DNA of 53,009 nucleotides from Stentor coeruleus (Eukaryota; Ciliophora; Heterotrichea; Heterotrichida; Stentoridae), in contig MPUH01000458.1 in assembly GCA_001970955.1 (NCBI GenBank), forward strand, positions 1 to 53,009, in the 5' to 3' direction. Under the pieces are notes generated by a model. That model made no database searches. It saw nothing but the letters and a program-made list of their open reading frames with translations, and was not told the origin of the DNA. The translations under genes and the position numbers were made by a program. Every line of letters begins with the position of its first letter. Positions within the stretch are counted from its first letter, which is position 1. This document shows, piece after piece, positions 9,377-19,866 of this stretch.

Positions 9377-12300
9377 TTAGTTAAAAAAAGCTTTGGCTGG
9401 GATGAACTCTCCAAGTTTCTGAATATCTTTAATTTTTTCTTCGTTTTCATGTAACATAAAGTTAAATATCATAGTAAATAGAATGAAGGAAAAAATCGAA
9501 TAAACTGCTGTGAAGATTATTGAAACATTCTTGACTTGCCATAGTTCATTAGATAAATCATCCTCGATTAATGTAGAAAACGATGTGATGGAAATATGGA
9601 AAAGATCAAATTTATTTTGCAGTGATATAGGATCCATATATCTATTTGTACTAGAAATGTCATATGATACCATTATAATATCATTAATCATCCCATAAAC
9701 TCCTCCAAGCATACCAAAATCCTCTTTAAATAGCCTATCAATAGTCTTTTGAGTAATAAACTTATGCAACTCATCATTAAAACAATAATCTAATGACTCT
9801 TTTATTTTCACTACAATTTCCTCAATACAACCCCTTGGTGTATCAAACATGACCATCTTATCAAAAACCTTATCAAAACTTGTAACATTCTCTTCCAACA
9901 TTATTTCTCTAATCCAAAAATTTAAATCATTAACCAACTTATGCTCATCATAAACACTTCTTAAGGTCATCGGTTGGATTTCAATAATCTTATGCATTTT
10001 CGGCATAGTAAACAAATACAAAAACCCATAAAAACCTAATAAAAATATCGCATAAGTGGCAAATCTCCAGACATACATAAACAGTCCGATTTTCATAACA
10101 ACTTTAGGTGAGTTTTTTTCATAATCATTATCAGAATTATATTCAATTTTCTTATGCACATCAATCAGCCGATCAATAATCCTTTTTCTAAGTTCATAAG
10201 TACGACTGCTAGCGAGGCTACAAAAAGTTTTCCATATAACCGAGTAATGTTTATTAATTTTCATCATCCCCCACATAATAAACAAAGCGCTTATCCCTGA
10301 TAAAAATACACTACAAAGAACAAAATATCCAATTATATTATATCGATTTTTAGCATGATCCGTTTTACATTTTTCTAGCTCTTGATAACTTCTATGAAGA
10401 TTATCTGAAGTTATTATTGAGTTTAGTATTATAAAATTCAATAATTTCTGATCTTTTTTGTTTATATAGCTTTGCATTGATATTAAAATATCTTGGATTA
10501 TATCAAGTACCGGTTTGTTTTTAATCCCCATATTAGCTGTGTTTATTTCAATATACTTTTCAATAGGGAAAATCTTGTCCATATCACAATTTGATATATG
10601 CATTACATCTTTTATATTATATTTTTGTATAGTAAGATTTGTATATGCTAATTGAAAATCTAATAAATTATTCAATCTTGGCATTGGGTCATCTGTAATC
10701 AAAAACATCCCCCGGGATAGAAAAGATATTTCTGATAACAAAGATGAGGTTTCAGCAATATTAACCATATCTTGTATATTTTCAATAATATATATTTTGT
10801 ATATAATAATCATTATCGCAACTTGTATTGATAAAACTATAAATAAAAACCCACAACTTATATATTTGTATCTTTGCAAGAAAATAAGGACTATTTTAAA
10901 TCTTGGGTTACATGCTAGGCTGTTATGATTCGCTTCATTTTTGTTGTTATTTTTAGAACTGTTTGCTATAGTTTTTATTTGAAATCCAGTTTTTTCATTA
11001 GGTGTTGATGAGATTTCATTACGATTTTCTGAAGTTGGGGTAACTTTTTGTAAAGTTATAATGTCGGGGTATGTGTTTATTTTATTATCATATTCGATTA
11101 AATGATTTCTATCGGTTTGACCTTCATCGCATGTTATGGTCATGTCCATTCTTTGTTTGTTGTTGTATTCAGTTTCATTAAGAAATTTACCTTTAAGCCA
11201 AGCTGATATTTCGTTTTGATCGGTTAAAATATAAGCTAAATGAACTTTTTTATTTTTGATTACTTTGAATGATCGAATAACAGCGATTTTTGAATTTTCT
11301 TTTTGGATTAATGTTGGGTAATTTTCTTCAAGCTCGAGGAATTTATGACCTTCAAGATAGTTGTCTATGTTCATATCTTTGAGTGATAGGGAGTTTTCTC
11401 CAAGGATCGCTGGGAAACCTTCGCTATGGTTGAGGATAGACCCTGTTGCGCTTATTATACCGATTTCTCTTTTGGTTTTCCTTTCTTTCATGAGAACAAT
11501 AAAAAAAGGACTACTATCTAAAGCTGTACATCGTATTTGTATATAACACTCAACCAAATACCCAATATGTGTCTGTAAAAACAACCCAAGTGGAAGTTTT
11601 ATATCAGAATTGCTACAATTAACCAAAAATCTATACATATGTTGATTATGGCCTACATTAAAAGGATATGGGACATAAGAAGATATTGAATTTCCTATAA
11701 TTGTATTCACAGGCTGCCTTAAAATTTTCCCAGTTTTCTCATTAGCGAATGTTATTATAGAAAAAGATTCTCTTGCTCCACTTATAATAATCAAAGCATT
11801 TTCTTCATCAAAATAACTAATACTTTTTAGATTTCCTTGATTGTTTGAATATAATAAATGTTCTTTTTTTCTTTTAAGTTCTAAAGCTTTATCATCATGA
11901 TTTATAATTTCGTTTAAAAATGATGAGTATAAGTCTAATATCGCTGCGCTTTTTGGGTATTTTGATATAAGTGATTGATATTGTCCTGATACTTGACTTA
12001 AAAGATGTGAAACACTTGGGATAAGTTTTGATAAGAGATATTTGAAGTTAGTTTCAGTACTCATTTGTCTGAGAAATTCTAGAAGGGAAATACAGAGGTG
12101 CTCGTCGTTTAGTTTAACATTTTCGAGCTTGAAACGGAAATTCAGATAGTCGATGTCTTCTCTGTATTCAAGACCTCCTTTTTTAATAGTCTCCCTAAGG
12201 CAAAAAAGCTGGTAATCCGAGTCCAAATTTGAATCTGAATCAGTTTCCGTGCCCATTTTAATCCTCGTCAGACTATCATCTTCAAGTGTATAAAAGCAAT

Positions 12301-13561
12301 AATTTGTAAGCCAAACTACCATCATTGGATTTTTCCCAAAGTTTTTATCCTTATACGCTTCAGAAAATGCGCTGATAATTTCCTCAAAATTTTTTACAAA
12401 CTCTTCAGAAGACAAAAGTGGCCTCAAAGCTTTTTCAAATTCATAAATTGTCTTTGCATCTCCAACCCGTAACACATTTTGTGATAAATACTCAAATGCT
12501 TTATACATAACAATACCAACAATCATAGGTATAACAAAAAGACTTATAACAAAAGCATAACTTGCATTATTTGTAAAGAAACTAAGTTCAAAAGCTAAAG
12601 CTATACAACTAACACAAGTATAGCTGCCGATTTGGAGAACATTAGCATGATTTGAAAAATAAGGCTGGTATTTAAAATAACCTAAAGCCATAATCAAACA
12701 GCCTAAAGAACAGATTCCACAATAGATTTCTTTATTTGATACCCCAAAAAAAGCATAAAATACAATAAGACTCGTAATAAAATGAAGGCGGATTTTATCG
12801 ATTTTTGTATGTGATTTGCTCTCATAGCAAAATCTTGCAAAAGTATGCCTATTTTCATTACAAAATGCTGCATAAAAAAAACTGTTGATGTAATGGCAGA
12901 GTATACAAATAATAATAACTGGAACAGATGAGTTGATTTTTAAATCGGTATAGAAAACATTGTATTCAGGAATATGATCTGAATGAATTATTGAATATTT
13001 CATATATAAAAGGGTTATACATAATATTGGGATATAAAGGTATGAGCTCATTAATAAATACAGTTTTCTGATAGCTTTACTTAAAAAAGGACCTTCTTTG
13101 TTGGGAATAATATGGAATATAACAAACAGGGCTAAGCATAAGACTTGGAATGAAATTAAAGAAATTGATAGGTAAAAACATGTTGGAAGGATGCTAAATG
13201 TTGAACATATGTTGTCAAATCGCATATAACCGAGAATAGTCCAAAATACTTTGAAGCTGTCCCAGTATTTTATATTTTCAGTTGGGAAATAAAGGAGACT
13301 TGATAGATGAAGAGTCTGGATTATTATCATTATGTAAAACATAATCACTTGGAGTTTGGAAATCTGAAATGTTTCGTAATGATATGAGAAAAGTTTAAGC
13401 ATAGTTTTAAAGAGAGTTTCTTTAGCATTTTTCTGGATACTAGCAAAACTGAAGCTTGAATTTTGGTAGGTTAGTCCTTGGGCTATGTTTTGGAGTCCTT
13501 TAGTATTTGTATTATCAATGCTTTTCATAGATTTATTATACGTATTAGAAATTCTGACCAT
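9377..13561 (-). CDS. Giant multi-TM protein with central PAS-like domain (TmcB-like, 1394 aa)
   Basis: The N-terminal third has about eight or nine hydrophobic spans between residues 70 and 370 (for example IMFYIMIIIQTLHL, VPVIIICILCHYI, YAFVISLFVIPMIVGIVM). A soluble helical segment follows, then at about 600-760 a PAS-like region (FSIITFANEKTGKIL, GIISATGSILNHSEGF) in which a sentence-like 'state, imagined origin, next step' PAS core can be traced. A second membrane module holds four spans near 900, 1080, 1167 and 1347, with a large loop between the first two and another between the last two. This layout matches the TmcB-type transmembrane/PAS proteins first named in Dictyostelium and greatly expanded in ciliates. 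A sensory or signalling role is likely; the ligand is unknown. Stop TAA; one uninterrupted frame. Confidence 0.85.
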   Translation of the reverse strand: MVRISNTYNKSMKSIDNTNTKGLQNIAQGLTYQNSSFSFASIQKNAKETLFKTMLKLFSYHYETFQISKLQVIMFYIMIIIQTLHLSSLLYFPTENIKYWDSFKVFWTILGYMRFDNICSTFSILPTCFYLSISLISFQVLCLALFVIFHIIPNKEGPFLSKAIRKLYLLMSSYLYIPILCITLLYMKYSIIHSDHIPEYNVFYTDLKINSSVPVIIICILCHYINSFFYAAFCNENRHTFARFCYESKSHTKIDKIRLHFITSLIVFYAFFGVSNKEIYCGICSLGCLIMALGYFKYQPYFSNHANVLQIGSYTCVSCIALAFELSFFTNNASYAFVISLFVIPMIVGIVMYKAFEYLSQNVLRVGDAKTIYEFEKALRPLLSSEEFVKNFEEIISAFSEAYKDKNFGKNPMMVVWLTNYCFYTLEDDSLTRIKMGTETDSDSNLDSDYQLFCLRETIKKGGLEYREDIDYLNFRFKLENVKLNDEHLCISLLEFLRQMSTETNFKYLLSKLIPSVSHLLSQVSGQYQSLISKYPKSAAILDLYSSFLNEIINHDDKALELKRKKEHLLYSNNQGNLKSISYFDEENALIIISGARESFSIITFANEKTGKILRQPVNTIIGNSISSYVPYPFNVGHNQHMYRFLVNCSNSDIKLPLGLFLQTHIGYLVECYIQIRCTALDSSPFFIVLMKERKTKREIGIISATGSILNHSEGFPAILGENSLSLKDMNIDNYLEGHKFLELEENYPTLIQKENSKIAVIRSFKVIKNKKVHLAYILTDQNEISAWLKGKFLNETEYNNKQRMDMTITCDEGQTDRNHLIEYDNKINTYPDIITLQKVTPTSENRNEISSTPNEKTGFQIKTIANSSKNNNKNEANHNSLACNPRFKIVLIFLQRYKYISCGFLFIVLSIQVAIMIIIYKIYIIENIQDMVNIAETSSLLSEISFLSRGMFLITDDPMPRLNNLLDFQLAYTNLTIQKYNIKDVMHISNCDMDKIFPIEKYIEINTANMGIKNKPVLDIIQDILISMQSYINKKDQKLLNFIILNSIITSDNLHRSYQELEKCKTDHAKNRYNIIGYFVLCSVFLSGISALFIMWGMMKINKHYSVIWKTFCSLASSRTYELRKRIIDRLIDVHKKIEYNSDNDYEKNSPKVVMKIGLFMYVWRFATYAIFLLGFYGFLYLFTMPKMHKIIEIQPMTLRSVYDEHKLVNDLNFWIREIMLEENVTSFDKVFDKMVMFDTPRGCIEEIVVKIKESLDYCFNDELHKFITQKTIDRLFKEDFGMLGGVYGMINDIIMVSYDISSTNRYMDPISLQNKFDLFHISITSFSTLIEDDLSNELWQVKNVSIIFTAVYSIFSFILFTMIFNFMLHENEEKIKDIQKLGEFIPAKAFFN

Positions 13562-15903
13562 TAATGGTAATTTGATAAGAAAATAAACTAAGCTTTGCTA
13601 TTAATATAAATATTAAAACTATATATATAAGACAAAATATTTTTTATATGGTATAAAACTTTTATGTTTGGTAGTATGTGTTATAGGGATAAATGATCAG
13701 TTTGATATTTAAAAGTTAGGATTTTGATTCAAATAATTTTCGCTATTATTGTGGAACTTAATATAGGAAGATACTGATAGAAGCTATGCTTAGAATAAAT
13801 AACAGATTTTTTACTGTGACTAGGGAGGGTGTGCTTGTCCTAAATCTGCCAAAGTTAATTAAGCTTACCATGTTTTATTAAATTATATTTTTTTTTGTTA
13901 AATTTAGTGCGAATTTCACAATAAAAACCCTGCTCAAATNTATTTTTTTTTGTTAAATTTAGTGCGAATTTCACAATAAAAACCCTGCTCAAATATAATT
14001 CTTATTTCAGTTCAAACCTTTAAACTTAAAATTACCAATATCTAACTTAAACATAAATATTTTATAATAATTTCTTAAAGTTTAGATATTAGGTAATGCA
14101 AGCTGCTTTATATAATTTCTAGTTATACTTAAACTCTATGATTAATTATAAAAAACCTTTTATGTTAATGCTTTTGTTTGACCTAAAAAATTTAAATTTC
14201 CTACCTTAATTTTTAAAACCATTGAAATATGTTTATTTATTTAGACCAAAAAGATAAAAACTTAATACAAAAAACACAAAAGTACAACTTGATAGCAAAT
14301 TTATAAGACTAAAAATATAATATTATTCACTGATATGCATAATAATATATAGTTTTGCATTTACTATTTGCATAATGAAATAGATAAAAGTGTTTAGATT
14401 GAATTTTTCTATTAAAAGTATTATTCTTTCAGGATAAAATTGTGAAAATTTAAATGCATAGTCAAGATATGCAGTTTCCAATGCCTATGAAAATTTTTCT
14501 AGCATTTGATATAGTTATTTAAATTATAAGAGTTCTTTATATGGATTATGAAGAAGTTTATAGGGAAAATACAGGAAAATTAAACAAGTGTATTTATTTT
14601 TCGTATTTTAACTTATTTATAGTTCTAGAGTCGAAGTATTTTCGATAGAACTTGATATTTTTCGTATTTGAAATAGTAAATATTTTTTCGAATTTTTTTG
14701 TATCAGGAAAAATTTCGAATCTAATCTAATTTTATTATTATATACCTTGATTACACTTTTTCTAGTGTGATATATTCGCTTCCTTAGTAGAATTAATCCT
14801 AAATTTTTATTAAAACAAGGTAATAATTATAAGACATAAACATGATTATCTAAGTAAAAAAGCATTCTTTTAAAACTTAAATTTTCCAAATACTGTTTTA
14901 TAAAACATCAGCTATTCACTAGTATAATATAGTAATAATATACACAGAGTATGGCTGTAATTTTCAGTATTTTTTTCCTTTGTATTCTAATGAGAAGTCA
15001 AGGATTACTTTTTCTTGGATTTTGATGATGAGAAAAGAGGTTGTTGTCTATTTCTCAGATTTTTAGGGCTGAGATCATTTGGCATGTACTATTTATGGGA
15101 TAATTTTAGGCTATTTAATTGTTTATATATGTTTGGGAATTTTTTGCATACTGATTATTCTTGTCAATATAGTTTGATTTTGTCTTGAGGCAAAGATTAT
15201 GTTTATTATAAAAAATTCTAGTTTTTGCGTCAAGAGGAATTACATTTATTTTACCTCTAAGTTGCTTTGTTTAATAGACTGTTTATAGAGTAAAAATCTT
15301 TTTAGAGATTCATTGAAGATCTGCTGATCATTTGATAGATAAAATCCTAGTATCGATACTGTTTATCTTTGGTTTTTTTGGATTTCATAAACTTGGATAT
15401 AATGCTTAAAAGCTTATTTTGTATTTCAAGAGCTTTGCTTGTAGGATAATCTTGATAGCTTTTTTTTTTACTCAGATTTGAAGACTTTTTTCTTATAGTT
15501 CATTATGCATAAGTCGCTTACATTGATTAAAGTTTAGGATTTTTTGGTGTTGATTCCATATAAAATTGAATTTTGGGTGAGTTGATGTTTTCAAGGGTTT
15601 TTGAATTTATGAAGATCATTTTTGAGTTTTATTAAGGATGCTTTAAGATATCAGCTAGCCATTTGTATTTTAGTTTTATCAAACTTTTGTTACAGCTATG
15701 GTTTCCTAAGGTTGTCTTTTTGGTTTTGTAGAGATCACGAAGATTATAAAATACTCATCAATCCAACCACATACTCCTATAAAAAACCTTTAATTCTATA
15801 AACTAATTTCCTATCTTCCTTTAAAAAAAAAAATAGGACAATTTTCCAATACATAATCTAAATCTTCTCCTATCTTTATTATCATTATAGCATTATTTAC
15901 TTC
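13562..15903. other. Long intergenic region (2.3 kb) with one assembly duplication
   Basis: Both neighbours are on the minus strand. The right end (about 15740-15903) is G-poor, as expected 3' of the 16992 gene, and 15000-15730 is G-rich and T-rich. Composition changes sign more than once in the middle (13.92-14.06 kb C-rich, later G-rich), which two neighbours alone do not predict. No ORF, tRNA or repeat was recognised apart from the copy pair around the N at 13940. An unannotated non-coding transcript or decayed gene is possible. Confidence 0.4.
13886..13994. repeat. Assembly artefact: 54-bp direct duplication around single N
   Basis: Copy 1 (13886-13939) and copy 2 (13941-13994) are identical and separated only by the N at 13940. 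This is the signature of two overlapping contig ends placed side by side by a scaffolder. One copy should be deleted. Confidence 0.93.
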
Positions 15904-16992
15904 TTATGTATTACATAACTTAGCTTGTTTTTTCAAAATCTCTTCAATTTTCGATATATTTTCCCTTCCCAATTTATTTTCTCTAACAAACCTAGTCGCA
16001 ATCCCAGAAAGATCATCCCCTTCATGCACAGCAACTTCCACTATTTTCCCATTTACATCAAATTCAATCCGAAACAGGAACTTTTTATTACTTTTATCTA
16101 AAAGTTCTTTTATCGGCGCAATTATTTCTTGAACTTTTTCTTGTGGGATTTTATATGATATTCTGATTGTTTCAGCTAGTTTTTCAGGTATATCTCCTTC
16201 TTTTACAGGGAATACAATATCTTGACCATTTATGTTTATAGAAACTGACCCAAGGATTTGACGTTTTTCATTAGCTCGTCTTTCAGTAGCAAGAAGTGGG
16301 GGTTTGAATTTATCGAATTTATGCTTTGATTGTTCTGTTTCGATTTTCTTGGAGTTTTGATAAAATTTTGCTATTTCTAATGATACTTCGGCCATATAGT
16401 CTCTGATGGAGTTTTGGATTAGTTCAGAGAGGTTTTTTAGACCTTGTTGTGAAGCTCCGATGTTAGCTTGGGAGAAAATCCTTTTTGCTACATCAACTGA
16501 ATACTCACCATGGCAAACATTTTCTATATATTCTCTCCCTGCTAGGTTAATGGATAGACTTAATAAAGGTTTTTTATAAGATGGCATAGGTTGTATTGGA
16601 GTAAGTGGGGAAATACTTCGATTTTCTGATTTTTTCCTCCCTAATGGGGATTTTATAATTGGCCTTGGGGATATTTCTCGAGGCTCTTTGATATTTTGTT
16701 TGTATTCATTGAATTTCTTTTTTAAATTCAGTACTTCTTTTTGGCTTAAAATTGGAACAGGCTTTGAGTCTACTGGTTCTGTATAAGTTTTCATACAATC
16801 TATATCAAAAATCCCTTCTGAGTCTTCTTCAAGTGTATAGTTAGATATTCTATGTGAAGGTCTATCATCGTAATAACGAGTTGTGTAGTTTGATTTATCT
16901 ATCATACTCTCTTCAGGACTTGATAAATGTGGACCGCTTAGGTTATTACCCAAACTTCCATTACTTGAGCTAGCTTTAAATAACATTATCAT
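15904..16992 (-). CDS. Protein with three copies of a small V-x-EGD-type repeat (362 aa)
   Basis: The N-terminal 140 residues are polar, Ser/Pro-rich and probably disordered. Three related modules follow at about 144-200, 249-300 and 305-357. The two C-terminal ones are clearest: a beta pair (INGQDIVFPVKEGDIPEKLA and VNGKIVEVAVHEGDDLSGIA), then a helix with aromatic or Ile residues (ETIRISYKI, TRFVREN) and a final amphipathic helix (KVQEIIAPIKELL, ISKIEEILKK). The first copy keeps the outline (LAGREYIENVCHGEYSVDVA). The pattern resembles small ubiquitin-like or PFU-like modules seen in many alveolate proteins, but no named family can be assigned with confidence. Start could be Met1 or Met3; stop TAA. 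Confidence 0.8.
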   Translation of the reverse strand: MIMLFKASSSNGSLGNNLSGPHLSSPEESMIDKSNYTTRYYDDRPSHRISNYTLEEDSEGIFDIDCMKTYTEPVDSKPVPILSQKEVLNLKKKFNEYKQNIKEPREISPRPIIKSPLGRKKSENRSISPLTPIQPMPSYKKPLLSLSINLAGREYIENVCHGEYSVDVAKRIFSQANIGASQQGLKNLSELIQNSIRDYMAEVSLEIAKFYQNSKKIETEQSKHKFDKFKPPLLATERRANEKRQILGSVSININGQDIVFPVKEGDIPEKLAETIRISYKIPQEKVQEIIAPIKELLDKSNKKFLFRIEFDVNGKIVEVAVHEGDDLSGIATRFVRENKLGRENISKIEEILKKQAKLCNT

Positions 16993-17354
16993 AATTTAAA
17001 CTTGAATAAGTTGCCATTTGATAAGAAAATCTTTTTAGAGAATAATTTAAGATATACTGTGTAGTTTATATAGATTTTATCGAGTTTGTGAATTAAAATT
17101 TTCATGTTGTATTTTTGAAAAAAGCATCTTATGTGATATATGAAAATTATCACAAGCGTAATAAATCTAAAATAATTTTGTATCTATATATCCTAAACCT
17201 TAAACCAAATTTAAAAACCATCATATATTCCAAATATCTTCATCATATAATAATTTCCAATAAAAAAAAACTTATCCTCTAATCTTCCAAACACAAAGCC
17301 TTAAAAACTATTAAAAAATCGCATTAATTAAAAACTCATTATTAATTATCTAAT
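16993..17354. other. Intergenic between two minus-strand genes
   Basis: The left part is 5' flank of the triple-repeat gene. The right part (about 17200-17354) is very G-poor, as expected 3' of the TTLL gene. No gene seen. Confidence 0.5.
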
Positions 17355-19112
17355 CTAATAATTCCCTTTAGGAAATGTAGTCGAAGTATCATAAAAGCTC
17401 ATAAACTGTGAAGATGATCTATTCAAAGTTGTATCTTTAACTAAATTTTTTCTAAGAATATTCGGGACAAGTTGCATTTTAATCCTAAAATCTTTACTTG
17501 ACTGTGAACTGGCATCATCTTTTTGATATGAAACTTCTCTTGAACATTTAAGTATTGGGCTTTGATCAAAAAGTCCTGGTACTGAGCTTATACTATTTGA
17601 TTTCTGTAAAGAAACCTTTAATGAGCTTTTTAAAGGGGATTTATTAGAAACAACTCGTGTTGTTTTGCTTGAGTTGTTATTATTAATCTTGCTTGAAATT
17701 GAATGAAATGAAGATTGGCCTAAGGAATTGTTTAGAATATCAACTGATACATTTGATTTTATATTAGATGGTAATACTGTATAGCTTTTTTTTATAGGGA
17801 TCTTAGATTGTGAAGATGAGTTTTTAGATTGAGATAAGGGAAGTATATCAATAACAGAGTTTTTAGAAATCAACAAAGCGGAGTTTATGAATTTATCATA
17901 TTTTTGACTACCTTCAGTAGGGCAAATTCTCTTAAATTTACCTAGAAGTCCTTCTTCTTCAAAAGATCTCAATTCACTATTATGCTTAACCGCTTTATCC
18001 CTATACTCTTTTGTGATCTTACCTACAAATCCAATACCCTGTTTATCTTCCATTTTCTTTAAATGTCTCATACGGTTTTTCCTTGATACCCAAGATAATC
18101 TTAAAGCTCCAGCCACAATGCCTTTTTTAATCTCTCTATCTAAAGGTGAATCTGTAGCAAAAGAAGGACTTTGATTCACTTCTACAATATAAGGATTAAG
18201 TTTATCATCAAGTATTATATCAAAACCTAAAACTTCAAAACACATAGCCCTTGTATAATCTTTAGGCTGACATCCAATATAACATTGTGCTAAATAAGGT
18301 TGCACTGCACATAAAGTTTTAAGTATCGAATCTTCAATTCTCATTTTTAATGCAAAAACATCATGACCTTGTTCTTGTAAATATCTATACACATAAGCTA
18401 AACTCCTTTTATGTCCAACTCCATCAGAAGCTAGATTTTTATTATTCACAAACTTTACATTACCACGATTAACCGCATAATTAGTTAAATGCATAAACAT
18501 ATCTGTAATATTGCCTATATCTGGTTTCGAATACATATGTGTGGCAAATTTTGCTAATCCTTCATCATATACATAAACTCTTAATGGTTGACATGATGTT
18601 ACAAGGACATAAATTCTTAAATCAAACTTAAGTCCATCTATAAGATAAGGAGACTTAATATATTCTTGTACCACATATTTGTCACTAGGATTTATTTCTT
18701 CAATATGATTAGTAAAAAAAATTCCTTTGCCCTGACATGACATTTCAGGTTTTACAATCATAAATTCTCTTCCATGGTCTTGAATATATTGTTTTATATT
18801 ATCTTTATCTAATGGAAAAATATAAGTTTTAGGAAAAAAACTATAATCCTTTGGGAACAGTTTTCTGATTTTTTCAAGACTGTCAGCGAGGAAGTTTTTT
18901 CTTGATACCATATGCATCATTGGGAAGTGGTTAATTCGCTGATAAGTTTTCATTTTCATGAGCTTTTCTGGGAGGATAGCAATATCAGTCCACATTACAT
19001 CCCAATCATCATTTTCATCTTCACTTATTTTCCAGTCTAAAACAGTTGTTAAGACTTCACGGATTAGATCGTATCGGGTATTTGAGATGTTGCATATAAC
19101 TTTAGTGTTCAT
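17355..19112 (-). CDS. Tubulin tyrosine ligase-like polyglutamylase, TTLL6/13/4 type (585 aa)
   Basis: The ATP-grasp TTL domain spans about 10-350. Visible motifs: KINHFP-like RINHFPMMHM (59-68) and FPKDYSFFPKTYIFP (86-100), typical of the TTLL4/6/13 branch; KPEMSCQGKGIF (121-132) for nucleotide binding; QEYI (149-152); DGLKFDLRIYVL (159-170); HLTNYAVN (208-215); EVLGFDI (293-299) and EVNQSPSF (311-318), with Glu and Asn placed for metal binding. The family ligates glutamates onto tubulin tails and acts on axonemes and cortical microtubules, both very abundant in heterotrichs. Residues about 420-585 are a Ser/Lys-rich tail, likely disordered. TTLL6-type chain-elongating activity is an inference from sequence similarity; the exact subtype is less sure than the family. 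Stop TAG. Confidence 0.93.
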   Translation of the reverse strand: MNTKVICNISNTRYDLIREVLTTVLDWKISEDENDDWDVMWTDIAILPEKLMKMKTYQRINHFPMMHMVSRKNFLADSLEKIRKLFPKDYSFFPKTYIFPLDKDNIKQYIQDHGREFMIVKPEMSCQGKGIFFTNHIEEINPSDKYVVQEYIKSPYLIDGLKFDLRIYVLVTSCQPLRVYVYDEGLAKFATHMYSKPDIGNITDMFMHLTNYAVNRGNVKFVNNKNLASDGVGHKRSLAYVYRYLQEQGHDVFALKMRIEDSILKTLCAVQPYLAQCYIGCQPKDYTRAMCFEVLGFDIILDDKLNPYIVEVNQSPSFATDSPLDREIKKGIVAGALRLSWVSRKNRMRHLKKMEDKQGIGFVGKITKEYRDKAVKHNSELRSFEEEGLLGKFKRICPTEGSQKYDKFINSALLISKNSVIDILPLSQSKNSSSQSKIPIKKSYTVLPSNIKSNVSVDILNNSLGQSSFHSISSKINNNNSSKTTRVVSNKSPLKSSLKVSLQKSNSISSVPGLFDQSPILKCSREVSYQKDDASSQSSKDFRIKMQLVPNILRKNLVKDTTLNRSSSQFMSFYDTSTTFPKGNY

Positions 19113-19209
19113 TGTTTTTTATTTATAAGAAAAGTATGGATTTTTATGATAGTTATTTAAATATATATATGCAAGATTAGACTTTTAGGTTTAAAAAAAA
19201 ATGGTTTTA

Positions 19210-19866
19210 TTAGTACCAAATGAAATTTTGGTCAAAGATTTTATCTAGGGATATTTTAGGACGAGTTATATGCGATAGGTATAGGGCTTGCTCGGTTTTA
19301 CAGTATTCTAGATGATGTTTGATAAAGTTTTCAGTACGAGAGTTTAGGTTTAGGTTGCAGTTTTGGCATTTTTTAATGAAAGTTTTTTGTTTTGGGGTAG
19401 GATTTTGAGAATTTGTTAGGGTTTGAGGGTCTGATTGGCGTTTATGTTCTTTTTTGCTTGTAGGAGTTTTGTTACTTTTGCGCTTTTGATGTTTTTTAGT
19501 GTAATTGCTGATATCTTGTTGTTCTTGGCCATCTAGACAGGAGTTGATGTGGGTGCTTATATCTTTTTTTGAGTATTTGAAGGGAAAAACCCATTCGCAG
19601 CATGGGCAAAGAGAATTCCGAACCCGTTTAGCTGGTATTCCTATAGGACTTGATGATGGTTGTCTTGCTTTTTTTTGTCGCTTTCTTTGCTTTTTATGAG
19701 ATTTTGTATGAAGATTAGCATCTAGATTTGGTAAACTAGCTATGAAAGCATTATTTTTAGATCCAGGAGGGTCTGTATATTTTATATTTTTAAGAACTTC
19801 GCTGCCAAGGTTAAGTAATGGGTGCATAGATGTTAAGTAAAGATCAAGCTCTTTATGTATGTCCAT
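19210..19866 (-). CDS. Small protein with two C2HC zinc knuckles (218 aa)
   Basis: Two separated zinc-finger-like motifs are visible: CPCCEWVFPF followed by H-x3-C in THINSCLDG (about 86-114), and CQNCNLNLNS followed by HHLEYC (about 168-190). The first has the H-x3-C-L ending of Rad18/UBZ4-type fingers. The intervening region is Lys/Ser/Thr-rich. Such fingers can bind ubiquitin or nucleic acid, but nothing else in the protein decides between them. It lies 97 bp 5' of... that is, just downstream in transcription order precedes the TTLL gene on the same strand. Stop TAA. Confidence 0.8.
   Translation of the reverse strand: MDIHKELDLYLTSMHPLLNLGSEVLKNIKYTDPPGSKNNAFIASLPNLDANLHTKSHKKQRKRQKKARQPSSSPIGIPAKRVRNSLCPCCEWVFPFKYSKKDISTHINSCLDGQEQQDISNYTKKHQKRKSNKTPTSKKEHKRQSDPQTLTNSQNPTPKQKTFIKKCQNCNLNLNSRTENFIKHHLEYCKTEQALYLSHITRPKISLDKIFDQNFIWY

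Noticed and set aside
12396-12410. GTAAAAAATTTTGAG (minus strand) in the PAS/multi-TM gene as a 15-nt intron
   Set aside because: No TA at 9-10 and GTAAA start; the residues fit a continuous helix.
15000-15730. Minus-strand frame of about 290 codons that would be open if TAA and TAG meant Gln
   Set aside because: The number of TAA/TAG (about 18) and TGA (3) equals what the base composition predicts for non-coding sequence, and G is not enriched at codon position 1 (7, 6, 6). A-rich sequence always translates into Lys/Asn/Ser-rich text that looks protein-like.
18013-18027. GTAAGATCACAAAAG (minus strand) in the TTLL gene as a 15-nt intron
   Set aside because: Starts and ends fit but TA at 9-10 is absent and the start is GTAAG rather than GTAAT; no protein evidence for removal.
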